This document shows, piece after piece, positions 1-5,981 of a DNA stretch of 12,128 nucleotides. Position 1 is the first letter of the stretch; every line of letters begins with the position of its first letter. Position numbers and translations under genes: made by a program. The stretch comes from JAVDCA01 sp036491235 (GTDB taxonomy: Bacteria > Pseudomonadota > Alphaproteobacteria > Rhizobiales > Xanthobacteraceae), in the NCBI GenBank assembly GCA_036491235.1, contig DASXCK010000199.1, positions 1 to 12,128 on the forward strand. The letters are read 5' to 3'. Under the pieces are notes generated by a model that saw nothing but the letters and a program-made list of their open reading frames with translations, was not told where the DNA came from and did not search any database.

Positions 1-260
1 TCGTTTTTTGCCTCGTAACGCAGTAGGGTGGGCAAAGGCGGCCACGACCATCCCTCGGGGCATGGCGCTGTTTCCACCCTGCCCACGCGGCCTACGCGGC
101 GTTGCGCCCGTGGGCGCGGCGGACCGTGCGCGGTGCGAGCACGCGTCGACCCTGGCCGCCTTTGCCCATCCTACGGCTCATTATCTTGATCTTGACGTGA
201 CCTCGTCGAATGGCGTGAGCATGTCGCGCGCCGCGCGGATGCGCAATGCACGTCCGCCGC
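1..260. other. Non-coding left end, downstream of the minus-strand cluster
   Basis: No convincing gene lies here. Open frames exist on both strands, but their translations are arginine/proline-rich and resemble no protein family I know. The stretch holds the palindromic element at 23-174 and about 80 bases between that element and the stop codon of the CMD-like gene at 261. I see no T-run after a stem that would make a classical Rho-independent terminator for the cluster, although the palindromic element could play that part. Confidence 0.6.
23..174. repeat. 152-bp palindromic intergenic element with 22-bp inverted ends
   Basis: The left end (23-44, starting GTAGGGTGGGCAAAGG) and the right end (153-174) are inverted copies matching at 21 of 22 positions; the one difference is GGG versus GGA. 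Inside lies a nested stem, GCCCACG at 81-87 with CGTGGGC at 109-115, which overlaps the short palindrome GCGCCC-GT-GGGCGC at 104-117. No transposase and no obvious target-site duplication are visible. From memory, sequences like GTAGGGTGGGCAAAG are common intergenic repeats in Bradyrhizobium-type genomes. It therefore looks like a non-autonomous, MITE-like or REP-like element. Lying after the last gene of the cluster, it could also fold in the transcript and protect or end it. Confidence 0.7.
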
Positions 261-866
261 TCAATCGCCGTGCACGCCCGCCGTCCAGCCCTGGGGGGCC
301 AGATGTTTCTCGGCGACCTCGCGCGGCTCGTCCTCGAGCGGCGTCGCCATCGTACCATTCCAGCGGGCGAGAAAACCCGCCATCGCGACGGCTGCGACAA
401 TCTCGACGATCTGCTCCTCGTCCCAATGGGCGCGCAGCGCCGCGAAGGTTTCGTCGGTGACGGCATTGGGCACGGCGCTTGCGCCGATCGCGAGCGCCAG
501 GGCGGCCTTCTCGGCCGGGGTGAAAAGCGGGCTGTTGCGAAAATCCGCCAGTGCCGCCAGCCGGGCGGGATCGATGCCGAAATGAATGGCGCCGCTTGCC
601 GTGTGCGCCATGCTGTAGGCGTCGCCGACCGCGCCGCTCGCCGCAAAGGCGATCAGCCGCTTGAGCCCGCGATCGACCTTGCTGTCGGGACTCCAGATGA
701 CGGCCTGCATTGCCACGAAGGCGCGCACCAGCGCGGGCTTGCGCTGCATGGTGAGCACGCTGTTCGGCACGAAGCCGAGCGATTTCAGGAACGAGGCGAA
801 CTGGTCGGCGAGCTCCGGGGCATATCCGGGCGGCAGCGGCGCGAGGCGGGGGCCGGAGGTCGTCAT
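261..866 (-). CDS. CMD/AhpD-like protein lacking the redox cysteine pair
   Basis: This 201-residue, mostly alpha-helical protein resembles the carboxymuconolactone decarboxylase/AhpD-like superfamily. The core, about residues 66-90, reads like the family's active-site helix, but where AhpD-like proteins have C-x-Y-C-x-x-H-T this one has D82-A-Y-S85-M-A-H88-T. Both cysteines are replaced while the histidine and threonine remain. A peroxidase or disulfide-relay role through a CxxC is therefore unlikely; a decarboxylase/isomerase-like or structural role is possible. The start at 866 is chosen because its ATG overlaps the TGA of the upstream DoxX-like gene by four bases (ATGA), a sign of translational coupling. 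It is the last gene of the minus-strand cluster. Family assignment is fairly sure; function is unknown. Confidence 0.75.
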   Translation of the reverse strand: MTTSGPRLAPLPPGYAPELADQFASFLKSLGFVPNSVLTMQRKPALVRAFVAMQAVIWSPDSKVDRGLKRLIAFAASGAVGDAYSMAHTASGAIHFGIDPARLAALADFRNSPLFTPAEKAALALAIGASAVPNAVTDETFAALRAHWDEEQIVEIVAAVAMAGFLARWNGTMATPLEDEPREVAEKHLAPQGWTAGVHGD

Positions 867-1258
867 CCGAGGCTGCACTGGAGCAGGAAGAGCAGGCCGC
901 CGACGATCGCCGTGTTGGCCAGCATGGCGTTGCGCATCACCATCTTCTTGAACGGATCGGGCACCTCCCAGAAGCGCAGCAGCAGCGCGGAGGCGAGCAC
1001 CGTGAACACGATCAGGCAGCCGGCGCCGATGGCGGGATGCCAGTTGAACAGCACGAGGGCGCAGCCGACGAATTCCAGCGTTTGGCCGATCCAGAAGGTC
1101 GCGGCCGGGAAGGGGGCGCGGAACATCGCGAGCCGCTTCACGTGGTCCTCGACCTGGGGCTTGAGGCAGTTGCGGCTGCCGACCGCGAGGAAGAAGAAGA
1201 CGATGCACCACCGGCCGATGGTCACGAGCCACGACGGATCATTGTAAAAGGCGTGCAT
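863..1258 (-). CDS. DoxX-like small integral membrane protein
   Basis: This 131-residue hydrophobic protein has about four predicted membrane segments, near residues 10-27, 52-72, 75-95 and 110-128, joined by short charged loops. Size and topology fit the DoxX/DoxD-like family, whose members are often found with oxidoreductases or thiol-active enzymes; the exact biochemical role of most is not known. The start at 1258 has a G-rich ribosome site (AGGGGGG on the minus strand, 4 bases upstream). The gene starts 22 bases after the alkyltransferase-like gene and overlaps the next gene by ATGA, so the three are very likely one transcript. An inner-membrane partner of the CMD-like protein is a reasonable inference. 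The family call rests on topology and general resemblance, not on a diagnostic motif. Confidence 0.65.
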   Translation of the reverse strand: MHAFYNDPSWLVTIGRWCIVFFFLAVGSRNCLKPQVEDHVKRLAMFRAPFPAATFWIGQTLEFVGCALVLFNWHPAIGAGCLIVFTVLASALLLRFWEVPDPFKKMVMRNAMLANTAIVGGLLFLLQCSLG

Positions 1259-1280
1259 GCTGCCCCCCTGGCGTGTTGCG

Positions 1281-2450
1281 TCAGTGCGCCTTGCCCCATA
1301 GGCGCGCCGAGGCGATGTCGGCGCCCTGGCGCAGCGACGAGAGCTTCGCCCACACGACGTCCTCGGCGACCCATTCGCGGCCCGCGAAGGTGCCGAAACC
1401 GCAGTCGGTCGACGCGATGACGCGCTCGCGGTCGCCGACCGCCGCGACGGTCTCCTCGAGGCGCTTCGCCACCACCTCGGGATGCTCGACGAAATTCGTC
1501 GTGGTGTCGATCACGCCGGCGATCAGCAGCAGATTGTCCGGCAGCTTGCGCCGGCGCAGCACCGCCGTCTCATGCTGGTGGCGCGGGTTGCCGAACTCGA
1601 CGCTGAGCGCGCCTACTTTCGCTTGCTCGAGCACTGGCAGCACGCTCGCGAACGGGATGTCGTGGGTGTGCGGCCCTTCCCAATTGCCCCAGCAGCAGTG
1701 GAGGCGGATGCGCTCGCGCGGCAGGCCCTCGATGGCGCTGTTGATCGCTGCCACGATGGTTTCGGCGGCAGCGATGAACTCCGTCTCGGACTTGTCCTGG
1801 AAGCCGATGGTGCGGTCCATGGCGAGGTCGGGCGCGTCGATCTGCAGCACGAACCCCGCCTTGGTGATGGCGGCGTATTCGTTGCGCATCTCGCGCCCGA
1901 GCGCGAACACGTAGTCGCGGTGGCTTGGATAGTGGGCGTTGATGAGCGTGCTCGCGATGATGCCGGGCGAGGGCGCCGTCATGAAGCAATCGCCCGGGCT
2001 GCGGCCGGCGGCCTTGGCGACCCGGCCCAGCCGCCCGACCTCGGCGTCGATCGCCGACGTGTCCTTGTAATGCACGTCCGCGATCGCTTGCGGCGCGTTG
2101 AACTGCTTGCCGCGGCGCGGGAAACGCTCGGCCAGGAGCTGGCCAAAATCGGGGAAGTCGGCCATGTCGCGCGGGCGCGGCCGGTTCGACTGGCCGCCGA
2201 ACCCGGTCATGCGCTGCGCCACATAGGTCTGGAAGCCGACGCGGCCCTGCTCGCCGTCATTGGCGATATCGATGCCGAGTTCGCGTTGCTTGCCGAAGAC
2301 GAGCGCGACACGGCGCTCGACCTCGGCGTCGAGTTCCGCCTTGTCGACCGTTTCGCCGAGCTCGGAGCGGATCAGCAGCTCATTGAGCCGCGCGCCGCGT
2401 GGGAGGCTGCCCACATGCGTTACCAGCAGCCGCTCGTCGCTCTTACGCAT
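1281..2450 (-). CDS. MetE C-terminal-like zinc thiol alkyltransferase
   Basis: This 389-residue protein belongs to the cobalamin-independent methionine synthase II family (COG0620). It corresponds to the catalytic C-terminal barrel of MetE without the N-terminal half. The N-terminus carries the family motif HVGSLPR (12-18). The likely zinc ligands are all present: H251 and C253 (in LHCCWG), E285 (SVEFG) and C350 (STDCGFG). The QIDAPDLA strand at 203-210 matches the folate/substrate side of the barrel. Such proteins activate a thiol on zinc for alkyl transfer. Members include methionine synthases, other methyltransferases and epoxyalkane:coenzyme M transferase, which has a similar length. The start at 2450 has GGGAGG four bases upstream. 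It lies between the hairpin-rich gap and the DoxX-like gene. The family is well supported; the substrate is not known. Confidence 0.85.
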   Translation of the reverse strand: MRKSDERLLVTHVGSLPRGARLNELLIRSELGETVDKAELDAEVERRVALVFGKQRELGIDIANDGEQGRVGFQTYVAQRMTGFGGQSNRPRPRDMADFPDFGQLLAERFPRRGKQFNAPQAIADVHYKDTSAIDAEVGRLGRVAKAAGRSPGDCFMTAPSPGIIASTLINAHYPSHRDYVFALGREMRNEYAAITKAGFVLQIDAPDLAMDRTIGFQDKSETEFIAAAETIVAAINSAIEGLPRERIRLHCCWGNWEGPHTHDIPFASVLPVLEQAKVGALSVEFGNPRHQHETAVLRRRKLPDNLLLIAGVIDTTTNFVEHPEVVAKRLEETVAAVGDRERVIASTDCGFGTFAGREWVAEDVVWAKLSSLRQGADIASARLWGKAH

Positions 2451-2466
2451 TACGCCTCCCTCAACG

Positions 2467-2494
2467 GCGCGGCATCACCGCGCTGGTTTTTATT
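2467..2494 (+). terminator. Terminator-like stem and T-run on the strand opposite the cluster
   Basis: GCGCGG (2467-2472) and CCGCGC (2478-2483) form a perfect 6-bp stem with a 5-base loop. Two more pairs, one of them a G-U wobble, can be added at the base. On the plus strand the stem is followed by TTTTTATT (2487-2494), the shape of an intrinsic terminator. No plus-strand gene ends here, so it would stop antisense transcription into the neighbouring minus-strand gene. On the minus strand the same stem sits just upstream of the ribosome site of the alkyltransferase-like gene, where it could act as a leader hairpin. Confidence 0.4.
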
Positions 2495-2509
2495 CGCGCA
2501 TGTTCTCAT

Positions 2510-2559
2510 CGGCGAACCGGCGCCCATCCCCGATCAAGTCGGGGGAGGGGCTTTCGCCG
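2510..2559. repeat. REP-like long imperfect hairpin between two genes of the cluster
   Basis: Nested arms are visible: outer CGGCGAA (2510-2516) with TTCGCCG (2553-2559), a middle GCCC/GGGC pair, and inner CCCCGA (2528-2533) with TCGGGG (2539-2544) around a TCAAG loop. Hairpins built on CCCCGAxxxAAGTCGGGG are familiar to me as repeated intergenic elements in alphaproteobacterial genomes. It starts 10 bases from the stop of the upstream CMD-like gene, inside what is otherwise a continuous minus-strand gene series. It could protect the upstream mRNA part from 3' exonucleases or partly separate expression of the two halves. Confidence 0.6.
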
Positions 2560-2568
2560 GAAGATGCG

Positions 2569-3225
2569 CTACGCGTCCACCTTCGACGGGGCTGTCTTCT
2601 TCTTAGCCCAGTATTCGCCCGACGCCTTGGTCGCGGCGAGCTTATCGGCGTCCTCGTAGCCCGGCGCCATCGAGGCGGCGGTGGTGGCCATCACCTGGTG
2701 ATGGTCGATGTTGAGGAGGCGCAGCCAGCTCTGCTGGCCGAGCGTCAACCCGATCATGCAGCCGAGCTCGACCAGCTCGGGCTCGCTGAAGTGCTTGTGC
2801 ATCCGGTCCCAGAACGCGTCGTCCGTCTCGCTGCGCCAGACGATCGCCTCCGCATAGGCCAGCGCCGCCTTCTGACGGTCGTTGTACTTGGTGGACGATT
2901 CGAAATTGATCAGGTCCTTGACGTGGTCTTCCATCAAGGCGCCGCTCTGGGTCGTCTTCTCGGAGCGCTGGTTGCCGCAATACTCGCACTGCACCGAGCG
3001 CGAGACGTAGAGCCGGCACAGCTCCTTGATGGCATGGTCGAGCACGCCGGTGTGGAAGAGGTCGCGCCATGAATTGGCGAAGAACCAGAACGCCGCCTTC
3101 ACGTGGGCGCGCACCGCGGTGCTCTCCGGCCGCGGCGTGCCTTCGCGCTCGCACCGCCGCATCTCCTCCTGCATGGCGGCGTCCATCTTGTCGAACGGGA
3201 TGTAGCTGATGCGTTGCTTGGGCAT
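2569..3225 (-). CDS. CMD/AhpD-like protein with CxxC
   Basis: This 218-residue helical protein is of the carboxymuconolactone decarboxylase/AhpD-like superfamily. The family's active-site region is at residues 67-87, with C80-E-Y-C83 in the helix that normally reads C-x-Y-C-x-x-H. The following histidine position is glutamine here (Q86). The retained CxxC permits a thiol redox or peroxidase-type role; substrate and reductant are unknown. The start at 3225 has GAGGAG six bases upstream. The gene begins 26 bases after the stop of the HpaB-like monooxygenase, so the two are almost certainly co-transcribed. It may detoxify peroxide from uncoupled flavin chemistry or act on the hydroxylated product; both are inferences. 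The charged C-terminal tail (about 200-218) looks unstructured. Confidence 0.8.
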   Translation of the reverse strand: MPKQRISYIPFDKMDAAMQEEMRRCEREGTPRPESTAVRAHVKAAFWFFANSWRDLFHTGVLDHAIKELCRLYVSRSVQCEYCGNQRSEKTTQSGALMEDHVKDLINFESSTKYNDRQKAALAYAEAIVWRSETDDAFWDRMHKHFSEPELVELGCMIGLTLGQQSWLRLLNIDHHQVMATTAASMAPGYEDADKLAATKASGEYWAKKKTAPSKVDA

Positions 3226-3251
3226 TTGGGTCTCCTCGATGGGTAGGGTTG

Positions 3252-4853
3252 TCAGGCGGCGCGTCCGCCCCCGCGCACGAGCGCGGCCGAGAGGCTTTCC
3301 TCCCGCGCGGCGTCCTGTGCCTTGGCGTAATCGGCCGTGGTCTTGTACTCGGTGGCTTGGTCCTGCTTCACGTCGATCCCGGCCACTTTCCGCGCGAAAG
3401 CCGCAAACGGCCCCGCGCCCGTGAACTCGGCGCGTTTGAGGGTGAGGGACAACAAGGTCTGCAGCGGCGTGCCGTTGAAGTTCTCGAACATGTAGAGCCT
3501 GCCGCCCCAGTCGGTCAAATAGAGATCGCGGATCACCCGGGCGAGCTTGATCCGGTCATAGGGCTCGCCTGCCGGCCCCTTGTTGAGCCGCTCGAACCAC
3601 GGCCGCATGGCGGGATCCTGCCATTGTGCCTCGGTCGGGAACATGAGGGCGCTGCGGCCGCACAGATCGATCAGCTCGTGGATCATGCTGCCGAACTGCT
3701 GGAGGAAATAGACCCGCCCCCAGTTGAACAGCTGGATATTCGGCTTGTAGAGACCGCCCGGGGTGTAGAAACCGAGGTCCTCCGCCGCGACCACGTGGGC
3801 ATAGACCGACTGCTGGAAGCCGATGATCTTGGCGAGGCGCGACGCCACCGCGTCGATCTTGGCGGTGCCGAGATGCTCGCACACGAGGATCGCGAGGCCG
3901 GCCAGGAGCTCCGCCCGCACGGCCTGGCGCACCAGTGCGTGATAATGCACCCAATCGAATACGCGCTGCGGATAGAGCTTGGCGTGGTCCGGATTGCCGA
4001 TGTGGAAGACGTATTTCCATGGGATCAGCACATTGTCGAACAGCACCGTCGAGTCGAGCTCGTCGCCCTGGGCCGCGAGGGGGTGCTCAGTCGCGTCCGC
4101 CTTCACGACGCTCTCGCGGCAGACGATGGTCACACCCTTCTGGTTGGCGGGGCAGACGCCGTAGATGACCTGGTCGCCCTTGGCGCCCGGCCGGAAGAAT
4201 ACGCCGAGATGCAGAAAGTCGCCGAAGGCCGACCCGGTGCCGATCGCCTTGACGCCGTTGACGATGATGCCCTCGTCATTGGTCGAGACCACCCGCAGTG
4301 CCGGCGAGTCGCCGTGCGCGTCGGCGCTCGATCGATCGGCCTGCGGGTCGACGAAATGCGGGGCGCAGACGAGGTCGTTCTCCATCGCGTGGCGATAGAA
4401 CTCGACGATGTTGCGGGCGAGCCCGCGGCCCTCGGCGCCGACCGCGGCCGTCTCCCACGGCTGCGGATCGTCCACATAGGTGACCATGATGTAGTTCTGC
4501 ACGTCGGGCGTGCGCGGGCAGGACGCGGCCACGAAATGCTTCATGATGAACTCGTGGTACTTGCGCTTGCGGACCAGCGCTTCCTTGCTGCGGTGCTGGA
4601 ACCAGGTCATCGAGCGGCGCGTGCCGTCCTCGTCGACGAAGGTCAGGGCGCCCTGAAGGTCTTCGCGGCGATGCAGGTCGAAGAACTCGGCCGTGCGCCG
4701 CGCATAGTCGCGGGTGAGCGGGTGGGTCGCGACGTTGTCGATCTTCTCATTGCCGACCCAGACGACGCGCCCGTCATTGAGCGCATTGAGGTAATGCTCG
4801 CCGGTGCGCAGCGCGACGCGGGTGGCCGGCTTTTCGCGGTTCTGGGCGTCCAT
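3252..4853 (-). CDS. HpaB-family FADH2-dependent monooxygenase (oxygenase component)
   Basis: This 533-residue protein aligns along its length with the 4-hydroxyphenylacetate 3-monooxygenase oxygenase family (E. coli HpaB, about 520 residues), which has an acyl-CoA dehydrogenase-like fold. Recognisable landmarks are GEHYLNALNDGR (18-29), RTPD (114-117), DPQADRS (169-175), the G-x-K strand at 200-207, FDNVLIPWKYVF (272-283) and the FGG-like TDWGGRLYMFE (447-457). The family uses FADH2 from a separate reductase to ortho-hydroxylate phenols. E. coli HpaB binds substrate with R113, Y117 and H155; here R114 is kept, Y117 is V118 and the H155 site reads A-P-H, so another substrate is likely. It lacks the paired cysteines of 4-hydroxybutyryl-CoA dehydratase, a distant relative. 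The start at 4853 has a strong GGGAGG; a GTG at 4883 is in frame but lacks one. It is the first gene of the cluster. Confidence 0.85.
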   Translation of the reverse strand: MDAQNREKPATRVALRTGEHYLNALNDGRVVWVGNEKIDNVATHPLTRDYARRTAEFFDLHRREDLQGALTFVDEDGTRRSMTWFQHRSKEALVRKRKYHEFIMKHFVAASCPRTPDVQNYIMVTYVDDPQPWETAAVGAEGRGLARNIVEFYRHAMENDLVCAPHFVDPQADRSSADAHGDSPALRVVSTNDEGIIVNGVKAIGTGSAFGDFLHLGVFFRPGAKGDQVIYGVCPANQKGVTIVCRESVVKADATEHPLAAQGDELDSTVLFDNVLIPWKYVFHIGNPDHAKLYPQRVFDWVHYHALVRQAVRAELLAGLAILVCEHLGTAKIDAVASRLAKIIGFQQSVYAHVVAAEDLGFYTPGGLYKPNIQLFNWGRVYFLQQFGSMIHELIDLCGRSALMFPTEAQWQDPAMRPWFERLNKGPAGEPYDRIKLARVIRDLYLTDWGGRLYMFENFNGTPLQTLLSLTLKRAEFTGAGPFAAFARKVAGIDVKQDQATEYKTTADYAKAQDAAREESLSAALVRGGGRAA

Positions 4854-4858
4854 GGTCG

Positions 4859-4864
4859 CCTCCC
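4859..4864 (-). promoter_or_regulatory. Ribosome binding site fixing the HpaB-like start
   Basis: The minus strand reads GGGAGG, then five bases, then ATG at 4853. This places translation start at 4853 rather than at the in-frame GTG at 4883. Confidence 0.75.
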
Positions 4865-4936
4865 TGTGCGGCACCGAGGGCACGCATCCATCGGCAGGCA
4901 GTTTATCATTATGGCGCTAGCCTAGTCCCGATCGGT

Positions 4937-4951
4937 CGCATACTCTATGCG
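4937..4951. repeat. 15-bp inverted repeat abutting the LysR start codon
   Basis: CGCATA-CTC-TATGCG has perfect 6-bp arms with a 3-bp centre and ends three bases before the ATG at 4955. Its position suggests an operator for autoregulation or a stem that blocks the start codon. Confidence 0.5.
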
Positions 4952-4954
4952 CTT

Positions 4955-5890
4955 ATGGATATTGAGACTATTCCCAAAGGTTATGAAGGTGGACTCGAGC
5001 TGCGCGACCTCGAAGTGCTCGAGGTGCTGCTGCGCGAGCACAGCCTCACGCGTGCCGCCAAGGTGCTCGACGTCACGCAGCCGGCCCTGAGCAAGACGCT
5101 CGCGCGGCTGCGGCGCTATTTTTCCGATCCGCTGTTCGTGCGCGCCGGATTGCGCATGGAGCCGACCGCCAAGGCGCTCGAGCTCGCGGGCTCGATCGGA
5201 GCGATTCTGGCGCAGGTGCGCACGCTGAAGAGCGAGCACGTCGCGTTCGATCCCGCAACCTCGACCCGCACCTTCAATTTCTGCGTCGTCGACGCCGGCG
5301 TGATCAAGCTCCTGCCGCCGCTGGTCAATCTGCTGATGGAGAAGGCACCGCGCGTCCGCCTGCGGACGATCACGCTCGACGCCCAGCAGCTTGAGCCGTG
5401 GCTCGCGTCCGGCAACATCGATTTCGCCATGGGCTCGTTTCCGGCGCTCACCAAGGCGGTCCGCCGCCAGTTTTTGTGGACCGAGACCTATGTGAGCCTC
5501 GTTCGCAACGGGCACCCGCGGCTTGGCCGGCGTCCCTCGGCGGCGGCGTTCGCGGCCGAGAAGCACGTCCTGGTCTCGACCGTCGGCACCGGGCACGCGC
5601 ACCAGCATGCCGAACGCGCGCTCGAGCGCGCCGTCGCGCCGGAGAACATTGTGTGCCGTGTCCCGATGTTCATCAGCGCCGCGGTCCTGGCGAAGCACAC
5701 CGACGCGGTCGCGACGCTGCCGCGCTCGATCGCGACAGTCCTCGCGCACGACCTCGACCTTGCCATCATCCGCCCGCCCATCCGGCTGCCGACGATCGAC
5801 ATCTGGCAATATTGGCACGCCCGGTTCCATCGCGAGCCGGGCAGTCAGTGGATCCGCGCAGTATTCGCGTCATTGTTCGGCGGCCGCTGA
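4955..5890 (+). CDS. LysR-family transcriptional regulator
   Basis: This 311-residue protein has the LysR winged helix-turn-helix at about residues 15-77. The stretch LTRAAKVLDVTQPALSKTLARL (31-52) is followed by SDPLFVR (57-63), giving the pattern of the NodD/LinR-like branch. Residues from about 85 form the periplasmic-binding-protein-like effector domain, ending near 305. Such regulators bind a small aromatic or other organic effector and activate a divergent operon. The divergent monooxygenase cluster and the downstream PrpD-like gene are the likely targets (inference from position). The ATG at 4955 gives normal domain spacing but has no visible ribosome site; the 15-bp inverted repeat fills the place where one would be. 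The family is certain; the effector is unknown. Confidence 0.92.
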   Translation: MDIETIPKGYEGGLELRDLEVLEVLLREHSLTRAAKVLDVTQPALSKTLARLRRYFSDPLFVRAGLRMEPTAKALELAGSIGAILAQVRTLKSEHVAFDPATSTRTFNFCVVDAGVIKLLPPLVNLLMEKAPRVRLRTITLDAQQLEPWLASGNIDFAMGSFPALTKAVRRQFLWTETYVSLVRNGHPRLGRRPSAAAFAAEKHVLVSTVGTGHAHQHAERALERAVAPENIVCRVPMFISAAVLAKHTDAVATLPRSIATVLAHDLDLAIIRPPIRLPTIDIWQYWHARFHREPGSQWIRAVFASLFGGR

Positions 5891-5911
5891 AGTTCCGTAT
5901 GGCGGTTTCGC

Positions 5912-5925
5912 GACCCGGCGGGGTC
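5912..5925. repeat. Short GC hairpin between LysR and PrpD-like genes
   Basis: GACCC-GGCG-GGGTC has perfect 5-bp arms, six if the flanking C and G are added. It lies 21 bases after the LysR stop and has no T-run, so it is at most a weak mRNA stem within a probable two-gene unit. Confidence 0.3.
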
Positions 5926-5970
5926 GGCATCGGCGGCTTGCGCCCCCATATGAACGCGGAGGGAGGGGGA

Positions 5971-5976
5971 AGGAGG
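5971..5976 (+). promoter_or_regulatory. Ribosome binding site deciding the GTG start of the PrpD-like gene
   Basis: A perfect AGGAGG sits five bases before GTG at 5982. The same reading frame stays open far upstream into the LysR gene, so this site is what decides the start. Confidence 0.85.
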
Positions 5977-5981
5977 CGGCC

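Larger units (their letters stand above)
4854..4954. promoter_or_regulatory. Divergent regulatory region between the monooxygenase and LysR genes
   Basis: This 101-bp gap between divergently transcribed genes is the usual place for a LysR regulator to bind. It holds the most AT-rich patch of the neighbourhood (TTTATCATTAT, 4902-4912), a TNNNNNNNNNNNA match (T4912 to A4924) around GCTAGC with weak dyad symmetry, and a perfect inverted repeat, CGCATA-CTC-TATGCG, at 4937-4951. I cannot assign clean -35/-10 boxes for either direction. The region is a good candidate operator; the exact binding site is not settled. Confidence 0.55.

Noticed and set aside
1482..2606. 374-codon plus-strand frame over the MetE-like gene and the hairpin gap
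   Set aside because: It is the shadow of a gene with complete zinc-site motifs; its translation has no domain-like pattern.
3252..4853. Assignment of the HpaB-like protein as 4-hydroxybutyryl-CoA dehydratase (AbfD)
   Set aside because: The DPQADRS stretch is reminiscent of AbfD, but the iron-sulfur ligand pattern (paired cysteines plus a His/Cys further on) is not present; only C112 is found in the relevant region.
3249..4925. Long 558-codon open frame on the plus strand, antisense to the monooxygenase gene
   Set aside because: It mirrors the codons of the HpaB-like gene, has no recognisable protein features, and arises from strong GC bias at third codon positions. The true gene has a ribosome site and a family match.
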